Below, piece by piece: positions 45,361-56,510 of a DNA stretch of 64,000 nt. The stretch is from Thalassobium sp. (GTDB lineage Bacteria > Pseudomonadota > Gammaproteobacteria > Pseudomonadales > Oceanobacteraceae). Both the position numbers and the translations under genes were made by a program. Under the pieces are notes generated by a model. The model saw only the letters and a list, made by a program, of their open reading frames with translations. It was not told where the DNA came from and did not search any database. The DNA lies in contig NVUW01000002.1 in NCBI GenBank assembly GCA_002733205.1, forward strand, positions 62,001-126,000, given 5' to 3'. The stretch's first letter is position 1; each line of letters opens with the position of its first letter.

Positions 45361-45563
45361 TGGCTGAAGCAGGGCGTTTAAATCATGTCGGTGCGGACTC
45401 CGCAGAAGAATTCAGACGTCGCAGATTAGAAAAAAGCGCCGCTCCTGACAAGATTATGACTGTCTTTTTCTGCCGTTTTTTCGCTTTGTTGACGCTTCTG
45501 CGTCCTTCTTATCAGGTCGATCAGGTCATTTGCCGCTATACAGCGATTTCACCTTTGGTCTAA
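45360..45563 (+). CDS. Possible 67-residue small protein
   Basis: It begins MAEAGRLNHVGADSAEEFRR and ends 32 bases before the DUF917 start. The N-terminal half is charged, with an RRRR patch; the C-terminal half is hydrophobic (MTVFFCRFFALLTLL). Coupled by TAATG to the 24-codon frame before it. Without comparison to other genomes it may be chance. Confidence 0.25.
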   Translation: MAEAGRLNHVGADSAEEFRRRRLEKSAAPDKIMTVFFCRFFALLTLLRPSYQVDQVICRYTAISPLV

Positions 45564-45595
45564 AGTTGATGCAACTCAGGAAAAGGAAGTCCGCT

Positions 45596-46834
45596 ATGCA
45601 GCCTATTGCCACACCGACCACGCTCAACACCGACGATCTTAAAGCACTGGTTTACGGTGCCTGTTTCCTCGCCTCCGGTGGCGGCGGCCCGATCAGCATG
45701 GCCCTCGATTTTCTGCAGCGCATGAGTGGTACCGTCAGCCTGTTACCGGTCACGCAACTTGAGCGCGATAAAACCGCCCTGATGGTGGTCGATCTTGGCT
45801 CTCCCGATGCGGCCGCCGAAGGCCATGGGTTTACCGCTCCGGTGAATGCGTTTAAAAGCCTCAGCGCCTATCTGGCAGAAAAAGAACACAAAACCATTGA
45901 GTACCTGTTGCCCGGTGAAATCGGTGCGGTGAATACACTCATCCCGTTTTATATCGCCTCGATGATGGACGGTAAGGTTGCAGTGATCGACGCCGACCCC
46001 TCTGGCCGCGCCGACCCGCGTCTGACCGAAACCCTGCTCGCCGCCACCAATGCACCGAGCTGCCCGGCGATGATTGCCTCCGATACCCAAAGCAGTGCCG
46101 GTATAAAATGCAACTGGACAGCAGAACCCTTTGCCTCAACCCTGTTCCTTGACCTGACCGCTGCGGAGCTGGAAGAAAAAGCACGCGAAACCGTCAGTCA
46201 GCCGGAATACCATCAGGTGGGAGGCATGGCCTGTTATCCGCTGGATACCAACTTTCTGCAAAGCCCGGCCGCCAAGGGCTCATTGGTGTACAACTCCGTT
46301 GGGCGCGCGTTGACCGTCGGTCGCCAGATTCTCAGTTCGCCATCGGTACCGGCGTTGTCAAGGCTGCTCGATCTGCTGCACATTCATAACTACATTTTTA
46401 CCGAAGGTAAAATCAGCAAAATCATCAACCGCACCTACGGGGGCTTTGATGTCGGCAAAATTATTTTCAGTGCACCAACAGGTGATTACTGGGTGTATTA
46501 CAAAAACGAAAGCCTGCTGGCCTGGGATGTAAAACAGGGGCGGCCACATGCTATTGCTCCGGACTGCATCAATATCATGCTTGCCAGCGCTGACGGCGAA
46601 ACCCCTGCGGGTTCGCCACTATCGACTGCCGATATCCGCGAAGGTCAGAACTGTACCCTGTGGGGAACCGCCTGTCCGGAAGCCATCCGCATCACGCCGG
46701 TGATCAGCCAGTTTATGGATGACCTGAACGATATTCTCAGCGCCTTCCCGGAAGATCACGTAGCGGTGTCCGCCTATATCCCGATTGAAGACCTGAACCT
46801 CACGCTCTGTGCCAAAGGAACTGCGGAAAAATGA
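45596..46834 (+). CDS. DUF917 family protein
   Basis: A 412-residue protein of the DUF917 family, members of which have been linked to hydantoin and thiohydantoin metabolism. DDLKALVYGACFLASGGGGPISMAL is the family N-terminus with its glycine-rich loop. VIDADPSGRADPRL and the C-terminal RITPVISQFMDDLNDI follow. ATG at 45596 has AAAGGAAG upstream. The TGA overlaps the ATG of a hybrid histidine kinase, so the two are made together. The substrate here is unknown. Confidence 0.85.
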   Translation: MQPIATPTTLNTDDLKALVYGACFLASGGGGPISMALDFLQRMSGTVSLLPVTQLERDKTALMVVDLGSPDAAAEGHGFTAPVNAFKSLSAYLAEKEHKTIEYLLPGEIGAVNTLIPFYIASMMDGKVAVIDADPSGRADPRLTETLLAATNAPSCPAMIASDTQSSAGIKCNWTAEPFASTLFLDLTAAELEEKARETVSQPEYHQVGGMACYPLDTNFLQSPAAKGSLVYNSVGRALTVGRQILSSPSVPALSRLLDLLHIHNYIFTEGKISKIINRTYGGFDVGKIIFSAPTGDYWVYYKNESLLAWDVKQGRPHAIAPDCINIMLASADGETPAGSPLSTADIREGQNCTLWGTACPEAIRITPVISQFMDDLNDILSAFPEDHVAVSAYIPIEDLNLTLCAKGTAEK

Positions 46835-48411
46835 GCGACGATAAACGCCCCGATAGCGGGCTGGATCTCGAAACCCATCTGTTTTACGAGATCTGGCGCA
46901 ACTCGCCGGATAATATGTTTATCCTGCGGGTTGGGGAGGACGATTTTTATTTTGTAAAAACCAACCTGTCGCAGCAGTTAAGTCTGGAGCTGGTATCCGC
47001 AGCCCCAAAAGATATGGGCATCAAAGAACTGATGCCCCCTGATTTGTATGAGCAGGTCAGTGCCAATTACAAACGCTGCATGGAACGCAAAGAACCCATT
47101 CAGTATGAAGAAATAGAAGAGCTGACCAGCCACGATGGCAGTCCGCAATATTGGAGCACCACGCTTTCTCCGATTTTTGGTTCCGCCGGTGAAGTGCAAT
47201 ATATCTTTGGCATTTCACGTAACATCACCCGCCTGAAACAGGCCCAAAAAGCGGCCGAAGCCGCCAATGAAGTGAAAACATCTTTCCTGGCGAATATGAG
47301 CCACGAAATGCGCACGCCATTAAATGGTATTCGTGGCGCAACAGAATTATTGCGTCACAGCGACGACCCGCAGGAGAAAGAAGAACTGTGCCGGTTGATT
47401 CTGAATGCGACCGAAGCTCTTACCCGCCAGACCTCAGATATTCTCGAATATGCCCGAATCGACAGTGGTAATATCCGTCTGGAAAATGCACCGTTCTCAC
47501 TGCGCGAAGCCGTTAAAGATGTGCAGAATCTGGTGCAGCATGCGGTACAGGAAAAGAACATCCGCTTCAGCGTGAATCTCGACAGCCGTATTCCTGACCA
47601 GCTGAATGGCGACGGCGGCAGACTAAAACAAATTCTGCTTAATCTGGTCAGTAATGCGGTTAAGTTTACCCACGAAGGCAGCGTATCTCTGACCATTGAT
47701 CTGAGTAAGCGCCTGGGCCAGGAGCACCAGCTGCGCTTCCGCGTTGTCGATACTGGCATCGGTATTCATGCCGACGATATGAATAAATTATTCCGTCCGT
47801 TCAGCCAGGTCGACCAATCGACCACCCGCCGCTACGAAGGCAGTGGCCTGGGGCTGACTATCTGCAAAGATCTGGTGAATGCCAAAGGCGGCAGCATTGA
47901 AGTCAGCAGCGTTCCCGGCAAAGGCTCGGTGTTCGAATTTAATCTGAGTTATCCGGCATTAATGCAGGATATTCCGGTGCCGAGTCAGCTTGATCCATTG
48001 CCAAAGATACCCGACCTGAAGATTCTGCTGGTTGAGGATAACCGTACCAATCAATTAGTGACCAAAAAAATTCTGTCCCATGCCGGTATTAAAGTAACCG
48101 TTGCCGAACACGGTCAGGAGGCCCTCGACTTCTGTCAGCAGCAACGTTTTGATCTGATTTTAATGGATTGGCATATGCCGGTCATGGACGGTCTGCGCGC
48201 CACGCAATTGTTGCGTGAAATGGATGACTATCATCGCCGTATTCCTATTGTTGGCCTTACCGCCAACGCCATGGAGCAGGATCGCCAGACCTGTCTGAAC
48301 GCTGGCATGGATGATGTGGTTCTGAAACCCTTAAGCGGTGAGAAACTGCTGCGTTGCATCGCCCGCTTGCATACCGGCCGGGAAGCACCGGCAACGCCAA
48401 GCACGCCCTAA
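46831..48411 (+). CDS. PAS-containing hybrid histidine kinase
   Basis: A 526-residue cytoplasmic kinase. A PAS domain lies at about 15–135 (FYEIWRNSPDNMFILRVGEDDFYFV; PIFGSAGEVQYIFGISRNIT). HisKA has H158 in FLANMSHEMRTPLNGI. The ATPase shows LNLVSNAVKFTHEG, DTGIGIHADDM and GSGLGLTICKDLV. A receiver at about 390–510 has LLVEDNRTNQLVTKK, phosphoacceptor LILMDWHMPVMDG and VLKPLSGEKL. No HPt domain is fused, so a separate phosphotransfer protein is needed. It overlaps the DUF917 gene by 4 bases; the functional link is unknown. Confidence 0.9.
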   Translation: MSDDKRPDSGLDLETHLFYEIWRNSPDNMFILRVGEDDFYFVKTNLSQQLSLELVSAAPKDMGIKELMPPDLYEQVSANYKRCMERKEPIQYEEIEELTSHDGSPQYWSTTLSPIFGSAGEVQYIFGISRNITRLKQAQKAAEAANEVKTSFLANMSHEMRTPLNGIRGATELLRHSDDPQEKEELCRLILNATEALTRQTSDILEYARIDSGNIRLENAPFSLREAVKDVQNLVQHAVQEKNIRFSVNLDSRIPDQLNGDGGRLKQILLNLVSNAVKFTHEGSVSLTIDLSKRLGQEHQLRFRVVDTGIGIHADDMNKLFRPFSQVDQSTTRRYEGSGLGLTICKDLVNAKGGSIEVSSVPGKGSVFEFNLSYPALMQDIPVPSQLDPLPKIPDLKILLVEDNRTNQLVTKKILSHAGIKVTVAEHGQEALDFCQQQRFDLILMDWHMPVMDGLRATQLLREMDDYHRRIPIVGLTANAMEQDRQTCLNAGMDDVVLKPLSGEKLLRCIARLHTGREAPATPSTP

Positions 48412-48454
48412 GGCCTGTTAACACTAATTAAACAGGCCCTGACATTCTGCACAT

Positions 48455-48494
48455 AAAAAAGCGGCCGTAGTTATAAACAACGGCCGCTTTTTTA
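48455..48494. terminator. Bidirectional terminator between convergent genes
   Basis: A6, GCGGCCGT, a ten-base loop with flank, ACGGCCGC and T7. It serves the hybrid kinase gene (plus) and the PHA depolymerase gene (minus). Confidence 0.92.
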
Positions 48495-48508
48495 TTATCC
48501 GCAAACCT

Positions 48509-49729
48509 TCAGGCGTGTTTTTTCATAAAGGCTTTTACTTTAGGGGCAATGCTTTCGCGGAATTTACGGCCATTAAAAATACCGTAATGGCCAACCCCTT
48601 CTTCTTCCAGATGTTGTTTTTTACCTTTGGCAATACCGGCACATAATTCCAGTGCACAAGACGTTTGACCGCGTCCGGTAATATCGTCCAGCTCGCCTTC
48701 AATGGTCATTAAAGCCATAGACTTAATGGCTTTAAGATCCACTTTTTCACCGCGGAATTCCAACTCGCCTTTCGGCAACTGATGTTCCAGAAAGACCCGG
48801 CGGATGGTGTCGAGATAATACTGCGCAGGCATATCCATAACAGCAAGGTACTCGTTATAAAACTGACGATGCGCTTCGGCACTGTCACCATCACCCTTCA
48901 CCAGATCACTGAAAAATTTGAAGTGCTTACTGACATGGGAATCCATATTCATCGACATAAAACCCGTCAGCTGAATAAAGCCCGGATAAACCAACTGGCC
49001 ACGGCCTTTAAAACCCGGCGGTACACGACAAATAACGTTATCTTCAAACCACTCCAGATCACGGCCGGACGCATAGTCATTAACGTCGGTCGGATTAATG
49101 CGTACATCCACCGGCCCACCCATCAGACTCATGCTTTTCGGCAGATTCGGGTTGTTATGCATCGCCATATAGCCGGCCGCGACCAACGCTGGTACGCAGG
49201 GCTGACACACCGCCAGTACGTGGGTATCCGGACCGAGTTTTTCCATAAATTCGATTAAGTACTCGACGTAATCATCGAAACGGAAACCGCCATCGCTCAT
49301 CGGTACATCACGGGCATTACGCCAATCGGTAATGTACACCTCATGGTCCGGTAAAAACTCGCGCACAGTACCGCGCAACAAAGTAGCAAAGTGGCCGGAT
49401 AACGGCGCCAGCAGCAGCACCTTAGGCTGATCCAGTCCGCGTGTGCGGCGGCGGAAATGCAGCAGGTTACAGTAGGGTTTTTCAATCACAGTTTTGTATT
49501 CGATGCCGATGGTACGGCCGTCGATTTCCGTGGTGTCCAGATCCCAGTCCGGTTGCTCGTAGTAATCGGTCAGACGTTCGGTCAGCTCCATTGTGGCACG
49601 TACGGTACGAAAAAAGATGCCGTAATTCAGTGGATTCCACGGCTGATAAAACATATTGCGCGTATGGCGTGCGAGCACATGCACCGGGCGCATGGCATCC
49701 ATAATCTGGGCATTCATCTTGTAGAGCAT
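48509..49729 (-). CDS. phaZ: Intracellular polyhydroxyalkanoate depolymerase PhaZ
   Basis: A 406-residue alpha/beta hydrolase-like protein of the intracellular PHB depolymerase family. The N-terminal block MLYKMNAQIMDAMRPVHVLAR is typical. The active-site segment is HVLAVCQPCVPALVAAGY, where the Cys of CQP takes the nucleophile place, and the conserved His is in EEEGVGHYGIFNGRKFRE. It would mobilise stored polymer. ATG at 49729 has GGAGGAA upstream. No phaC or phasin gene is in the window. Confidence 0.93.
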   Translation of the reverse strand: MLYKMNAQIMDAMRPVHVLARHTRNMFYQPWNPLNYGIFFRTVRATMELTERLTDYYEQPDWDLDTTEIDGRTIGIEYKTVIEKPYCNLLHFRRRTRGLDQPKVLLLAPLSGHFATLLRGTVREFLPDHEVYITDWRNARDVPMSDGGFRFDDYVEYLIEFMEKLGPDTHVLAVCQPCVPALVAAGYMAMHNNPNLPKSMSLMGGPVDVRINPTDVNDYASGRDLEWFEDNVICRVPPGFKGRGQLVYPGFIQLTGFMSMNMDSHVSKHFKFFSDLVKGDGDSAEAHRQFYNEYLAVMDMPAQYYLDTIRRVFLEHQLPKGELEFRGEKVDLKAIKSMALMTIEGELDDITGRGQTSCALELCAGIAKGKKQHLEEEGVGHYGIFNGRKFRESIAPKVKAFMKKHA

Positions 49730-50165
49730 GATTCGTTCCTCCGTGACTGCCACCGGCCGGCGACAGTGAGAACATTCTGGTTGTTATAACCCTAGCCTAT
49801 CAGAAAACCTTCGCCGTTATGCTGCAATGCAGATCAGCTTTTGTCCGCTTAGGAAGACGCATCGGAGTCCTTTCTGTCTGCTCAGGCCAGGTCAGGGGCT
49901 GTGCACAGGCGGTTTGTGCAATCTGTACTGGTTTTTACGCCATCGACGCGAGGAAAGATCGCGCTGACAGCTATATCTGCGGACCATTAAAAGCGTATGG
50001 CAAAAAATGAGCTGGGCTAAAAATCAACCATTAGCATGAGAAAAGCCATCACATAAAAAGCAACGACCGATAAAACAGAGAAGTGAGAGCCCGGCAGACA
50101 GCCAGAGCCGGAGAGAGAAGCGGACATCATCCATAATGTCCGCTCTGAACGTCGCCGATAAAGCC
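49730..50165. other. 436-base gap without a recognised gene
   Basis: A short plus-strand frame at 49819–50010 has no ribosome-binding site or likeness. I see no T-tailed hairpin or repeat. It should hold the phaZ promoter and the 3' end of the dihaem oxidoreductase transcript. Confidence 0.5.
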
Positions 50166-51496
<1,331 letters not shown>

Positions 51497-51500
<4 letters not shown>

Positions 51501-53020
51501 GGCGCTGAAGTCACCATCGCCGCAGATGTTGCCGCTGCAGCTTCGGGTACGGATACCAGCACCGGTACGCGGTAGCCCCACAGATTAATAAGATCACTGC
51601 CACCCAGCGATCCCTCAAAACTCCAGCCCCAGGAGAACAACTGACCATCGCCGCGCAGACCAACGGTATGCAGCGCTCCGTTACCCAAATCCAGCGCATT
51701 ATCAAATTGCAGAATCGGGCTCAGTGGTGCTTCGACATCGTCGTCCTGCTCAATACCCAGCGTACCGAGCATGTTCTGTCCCCAGGGATAGACCTTGCCA
51801 TCGGCGCGCTTCACAAAACTCTGATTACCATTAGCCCAGACCGCCTGCACATCGCTGAACCACGGCAGCAGCTGCGGGCTTGTGACCACTTCCGGCCACT
51901 GCTCGCTGACAAATAAACCCACCTGACTGCTGAAGTTCAGACCCCACGCATACACCTGACCGCTTTTACCCAGCGCCAGTACATGATCACGACCGGCAGC
52001 TACAGCAGTAATCGCTTGCGGCAGCGGAATCTGCACAGGCGTGCTGTGAACCTCAGTATCTTCGCTGGCTAAACCCAGGTTGGCGTAGTCATTGGCGCCC
52101 CACCCCCAGAGAACCCCCTGTTCATCCAGCGCATAAGAACTGCCGGACGATGCGGCGACCTGCACAATACCCGTCAGAGTTAAGCGCACCGGATAATCAC
52201 GGTTAAGGGCAGAGCCATCGCCTAACTGGCCAAGGTTATTGCTGCCAAACGCAGAGACTGTGCCGTCGTTATGCAGCACCAGCGAATGACCATAGCCACG
52301 TACAACAGACACCGCATCGGTGATGCCCGGTACCTGTACCGGCGTCAGCCGGGTGCTTGTATCTGCCGTTTCCGCCGCTGCACTGCCCAGTCCGAGCTGA
52401 CCATTGGCGCCGTCTCCCCAACTCCAGACCGTACCATCAGCGGCCAGTGCCAATGAGGCATTCTGATTAAACGCCAGCGACACAAACGTCTTGCTGGTTG
52501 GCAGTAACACTGGCGTCAGCGGATGGGATTCATCACTGGCCAGCTTGCTGGTCATGCCCAGTCCCAGCTGGCCTTTGTTATTACGACCCCAGACATAGGT
52601 TTTGCCTTCAACAATCGCGCCGGAGTGCGCACCACCAGCCGTAACCCGCTTACCGAAATAAGCCTGATGGCTTGCACGGGTCTGGTTACCAGCCGCATCG
52701 GTTACCACAATCTGAAATGTATTAAGACCGCCGCTCAAGCGGAGTGCAGCACTGAATTGACCACTACGGCCATCGTCGTCCAGCTGCAAATCAGCGCTGA
52801 AGGTTTGTTCGCCGCGGATAATCTCTACGCTGCCCAGTTTGCTGTCATCGCTGACGATGCCCGTCAATGTCAGCAGACGGCTTTGCGAGATCGCCGAATC
52901 AGCGGGAAACTGGCCACTGAGTTGTGGTGCGGTGATGTCCGGAGCATTGCTGTTGTCATTGTCCGCACCACAGCCCAGGAGAAACAGAACCGGTAAAACC
53001 GGCAGGAAAAAGCGTTGCAT
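51497..53020 (-). CDS. RCC1-repeat lipoprotein
   Basis: A 507-residue predicted lipoprotein (VLPVLFLLGC, Cys17). An Ig-like domain is at about 28–120 (TLTGIVSDDSKLGSVEIIRG, NTFQIVVTDAAGNQT), then at least six RCC1 propeller repeats follow (TYVWGRNNKGQLGLG, VWSWGDGANGQLGLG, VSAFGSNNLGQLGDG, LWGWGANDYANLGLA, VYAWGLNFSSQVGL, YPWGQNMLGTLGI, LFSWGWSFEGSLGG). It should be a surface or periplasmic propeller and binding platform. GTG at 53029 is an alternative; ATG at 53020 has AGGTGG. Overlaps the dihaem oxidoreductase gene by 4 bases. Confidence 0.85.
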
Positions 53021-53111
53021 GGCAGCCACCTGTTAATAAGAATCAATATCAAAGGCGGCGGACAATATACGAAATAATAACTATTCGCAAATATGTATTG
53101 TGTTACCAACG

Positions 53112-54140
53112 CTATTCGAAACGATCACTCCTCGCCTGCCCCGGCGTTTGAGCGAACCAGCGCTTGAATGCCCGCTGAAAGTTGCTTTGCTCCTGATACC
53201 CCAGACGCAGGGCGATTTCCGGCAACGCCACACCCTGCTGCAATAAGCGCTGTGCCTGCTCACGCCGGACTTCTTCCAGCAGTTGTCTGAAGGTTACACC
53301 GTGGACGCGCAGACGGCGCTGCAGAGTGCTGATGCTTAAGCCCAGGCAACCGGCGACCCAGGCGCGATCCGGCTCACCCAGCAGCAGCGACTGTTCGATC
53401 CAGTAGCGCACATGGGCCAGTGCCTGCTGTTCATTCAGCTGCTGCAAGGCATGGCGCGCCGCCAGATCCTGCGCCGCCGCCTGCTGCGGATTAGCCCCGG
53501 CAACGGCAGTGGCCAGAAGTTCATGGCTGAATTCGATACTGTTCTGTGACGCGGAAAACTGCACCGGACAGCCAAAGTAATGCTGCCAGCGCTGCGGGTG
53601 CAGCGGTGGCTGACTGCGCAGGCTGACGTTCAGCGGCCTGACCGGCTGATGTGTCAGCCAGCGCGCCATCGCCACCAGCGCTACCATGGCGGTATGTAAC
53701 GACAACAGCGGCACCGGCTGGCGGGCGTGAAAACTGATACGTACACCTTGGGCAGTTTCCTGCAGCGGCAGGTCGATGGCTTCACCGATCAGGCGGTGAA
53801 AGCGCAGCAGCCGTTCCAGTGCTTCGCGCAGGTTACGGCTGGATTGCATAGCAAAACTGATCACCGGCGCATGTTCCAGACGGATATCGCGGCCAATGGC
53901 CAGAGCCAGATCATCATCCGGACAAGCCCGCGTTATCGCACTCCACAGCGCGGTTACCCGTGTCTGCGGAATACGTCCCTGCGGCTGCTGTAGTACTCCG
54001 GCATCAATACCCGCCTGCTCACACAGGATTGTGCTGCTCAGACCAAAGCCTTCGGCACCCTGTAACAGCAAGCGCACCCAGGCACTGGATGTCGTCGCCA
54101 ACGGCGCCTTGCCAATCTGTAAGGGTGATGACACAGGCAT
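53112..54140 (-). CDS. AraC-family transcriptional regulator (OruR/ArgR-like N-terminal domain)
   Basis: A 342-residue regulator. The N-terminal half resembles the 'arabinose-binding-like' domain of OruR/MmoR-type regulators (STILCEQAGIDAGVL; RFHRLIGEAIDLPL). The C-terminal HTH is VAGCLGLSISTLQRRLRVHGVTFRQLLEEVRREQAQRLL followed by LPEIALRLGYQEQSNFQRAFKRWFAQTPGQ. It lies just upstream of the RCC1/dihaem oxidoreductase pair on the same strand (91 bases), so it may regulate or be co-transcribed with them. Confidence 0.88.
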   Translation of the reverse strand: MPVSSPLQIGKAPLATTSSAWVRLLLQGAEGFGLSSTILCEQAGIDAGVLQQPQGRIPQTRVTALWSAITRACPDDDLALAIGRDIRLEHAPVISFAMQSSRNLREALERLLRFHRLIGEAIDLPLQETAQGVRISFHARQPVPLLSLHTAMVALVAMARWLTHQPVRPLNVSLRSQPPLHPQRWQHYFGCPVQFSASQNSIEFSHELLATAVAGANPQQAAAQDLAARHALQQLNEQQALAHVRYWIEQSLLLGEPDRAWVAGCLGLSISTLQRRLRVHGVTFRQLLEEVRREQAQRLLQQGVALPEIALRLGYQEQSNFQRAFKRWFAQTPGQARSDRFE

Positions 54141-54279
54141 ACTCCGCCCAAAAATGACTCATTATGATAATAATATGACCCGAAAAGCCAATCGACTTGT
54201 GCCGCTCTGACGTATGTTGAACAGACTCAACACATAACAATAACCACGTATAACAAGCCATCCGGCAAGGCAGGCAACC

Positions 54280-54633
54280 ATGACCCATCCGACCTCTTCG
54301 ACTCAAACCCAACAAACACCAGAGTTCAAAAGCTTTGCTGAGTTTTATCCTTACTATTTGGGTGAGCATTCCAACCCGGTTTGCCGGGTACTGCACTACA
54401 CCGGTAGCCTGAGCGCGCTCAGCATTCTTATCTACGCCCTGTGGAGCGGTCAGTATGCGCTGCTGCCACTGGCTCTGGTTGCTGGTTATGGCCAGGCCTG
54501 GATCGGTCATTTCTTCTTTGAGCACAATAAACCGGCGACATTTAAGTACCCGCTGTGGAGCTTCATGGGGGATTGGGTCATGTTAAAAGACTTTTTCCTC
54601 GGCCGTATCAAACAGAACATGCCGCAGCAATAA
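54280..54633 (+). CDS. Mpo1-like/DUF962 membrane protein
   Basis: A 117-residue protein with FAEFYPYYLGEHSNPVCRVLHYTGS, two membrane helices, GQAWIGHFFFEHNKPATFKYPLWSFMGDWVMLKDFF. Conserved His residues suggest metal binding; yeast Mpo1 is an iron-dependent dioxygenase that shortens 2-hydroxy fatty acids by alpha-oxidation. The same chemistry here is an inference. It precedes an acyl-CoA synthetase gene on the same strand by 226 bases. Confidence 0.88.
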   Translation: MTHPTSSTQTQQTPEFKSFAEFYPYYLGEHSNPVCRVLHYTGSLSALSILIYALWSGQYALLPLALVAGYGQAWIGHFFFEHNKPATFKYPLWSFMGDWVMLKDFFLGRIKQNMPQQ

Positions 54634-54859
54634 TCCCTCTGGGCCGCGACGCCGCAGGGCGCATTCTGCGCTCAGCGGCACTGCTAAGCCGTCGTGCCAT
54701 ACAGCCCGTAGTTCTACTTAGTCGTTTATACCTATGTCGCATTCACACCCAGAGAGTGCGGGCTTTTAATGCCTCCCTTTCTCCGGCACTGCGCTTATCG
54801 TGTGCGCAACGCACAACGGTGTGTCAGGCGCCGGCCTTTACTGCTTATCCGGGGGCTGT

Positions 54860-56488
54860 ATGCAGCACTACAACATTTATGAAATGGGTCTGGATGCTAA
54901 TCCGGCCAACTACACCGCCTTATCGCCGATCAGCTATCTGCAGCGCGCGGCCTTTGTTTACCCGCAGCGCACCGCCCAGATTCATCAGGACACCACTTAC
55001 ACCTGGGGTGAAACCTACGAGCGCTGCGTGCGTCTGGCCTCTGGTCTGAAAGCATTGGGGATTCAGCACGGTGAAACCGTTTCTTTCCTGTGCGCCAATA
55101 TTCCCCCGATGTTTGAAGCGCACTTTGGTGTGCCGATGAGCGGTGCCGTGCTGAATGCCATCAACACCCGTCTTGATGCCGAAGCCGTAGCCTTTATTCT
55201 GCAGCATGCCGAAACCCGCATTCTGTTTGTTGACCGTGAATTCAGCGACGTTGCCAGCAAAGCCCTGAAATTACTGGCGGTTAAACCGCTGATCATCGCC
55301 GTTGATGACCCGTATTTCGACGGTGGCGAACTGCTGGGTGAACAAACCTACGAGCAGCTGCTGGAAAAATCTGACCCGGATTTCGCCTGGGAACTGCCGG
55401 AAAACGAATGGCAGGCCGTTACCCTGAATTATACCTCCGGCACCACAGGCAACCCGAAAGGGGTGGTGTATCACCACCGTGGCGCCTACCTGAACGCCGC
55501 CAACAACATTATTTCCTGGGATATGGGCAAGCACCCGGTGTACCTGTGGATTCTGCCGCTGTTCCACTGCAATGGCTGGTGTTTCCCATGGAGTATTGCC
55601 GCTGCGGCCGGGGTCAGCGTCTCCCTGCGTCATGTTCGTGCCGACGCCATTTATGGCGCCATTAAAGATCATAAAGTGTCGCACTTCTGCGGCGCGCCGA
55701 TTGTGCTGAACATGCTCAACAATGCGCCAGCCGAGATGAAAGAAGGCATCGAACATCAGGTTAACGCCATGGTGGCCGGTGCAGCGCCTCCGGCTGCGGT
55801 GATCGAAGGTATGGAAGCCATGGGCTTTAAAGTGACCCACGTTTATGGTCTGACCGAAACCTACGGCCCTTGTGTGGTGTGTGAGTGGGACGAGGCCTGG
55901 AATGAGCGCACGCCGGGTGAACGCGCTGCGCTGAAAGCCCGTCAGGGTGTGAAGAGCCCGATGCAGCAGGATCTGATGGTTGCCGATCCGGATAACCTGC
56001 AGCCGGTGGCCCGCGATGGCGAAACCATTGGTGAGATTTTTATCCGCGGCAATATCGTGATGAAAGGCTACCTGAAAAACCCGCGCGCCAGCGAAGAAGC
56101 CTTTGCCGGTGACTGGTTCCACACCGGCGATCTGGCGGTATGGCACGAAGATGGTTATATCGAGATCAAAGACCGCTCAAAGGACATCATCATCTCCGGT
56201 GGCGAGAATATTTCCTCTATCGAAGTGGAAGATATTCTTTACCGTCACCCGGATGTGGAAGAAGCCGCCGTGGTCGCCAAGCCGGATGAAAAATGGGGCG
56301 AAACGCCTTGTGCTTTCGTTAAGCTGAAGCCGGGGGCCGAAGAAGACGCCGCAGCGATTATGGATTTCTGCCGCGCCAATATGGCGCACTTTAAAATCCC
56401 GCGTCACGTGGTGTTTGGTGACTTACCGAAAACCTCTACCGGTAAGATCCAGAAGTTTATTCTGCGCGCTCAGGCTAAAGAGTCCTGA
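54860..56488 (+). CDS. Acyl-CoA synthetase (AMP-forming)
   Basis: A 542-residue ANL-superfamily ligase. The P-loop is [20 protein letters not shown], then HVYGLTETYGPCVVCEWDE, WFHTGDLAVWHEDGYIEI, DRSKDIIISGGENISSIEVE and the catalytic Lys in TSTGKIQKFILR. The N-terminus (YEMGLDANPANYTALSPISYLQRAAFVYP) belongs to the clade that includes medium-chain ligases and the methylmercaptopropionate–CoA ligase DmdB; substrate cannot be fixed by eye. ATG at 54860 matches this conserved start. Confidence 0.9.
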   Translation: MQHYNIYEMGLDANPANYTALSPISYLQRAAFVYPQRTAQIHQDTTYTWGETYERCVRLASGLKALGIQHGETVSFLCANIPPMFEAHFGVPMSGAVLNAINTRLDAEAVAFILQHAETRILFVDREFSDVASKALKLLAVKPLIIAVDDPYFDGGELLGEQTYEQLLEKSDPDFAWELPENEWQAVTLNYTSGTTGNPKGVVYHHRGAYLNAANNIISWDMGKHPVYLWILPLFHCNGWCFPWSIAAAAGVSVSLRHVRADAIYGAIKDHKVSHFCGAPIVLNMLNNAPAEMKEGIEHQVNAMVAGAAPPAAVIEGMEAMGFKVTHVYGLTETYGPCVVCEWDEAWNERTPGERAALKARQGVKSPMQQDLMVADPDNLQPVARDGETIGEIFIRGNIVMKGYLKNPRASEEAFAGDWFHTGDLAVWHEDGYIEIKDRSKDIIISGGENISSIEVEDILYRHPDVEEAAVVAKPDEKWGETPCAFVKLKPGAEEDAAAIMDFCRANMAHFKIPRHVVFGDLPKTSTGKIQKFILRAQAKES

Positions 56489-56510
56489 TACCCAGGATTT
56501 AAAGCATATA

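Larger units (their letters stand above)
45213..45595. promoter_or_regulatory. Divergent region between ABC-F gene and DUF917 gene
   Basis: A 383-base region. It contains the perfect inverted repeat ACACAGA-T-TCTGTGT at 45249–45263, a candidate operator, and two short overlapping open frames on the plus strand (listed separately). Confidence 0.4.

Noticed and set aside
55271..56146. 291-codon open frame on the minus strand inside the acyl-CoA synthetase gene
   Set aside because: Shadow of a conserved ANL enzyme; composition (His/Gly/Arg-rich) is typical of antisense frames in GC-biased genes.
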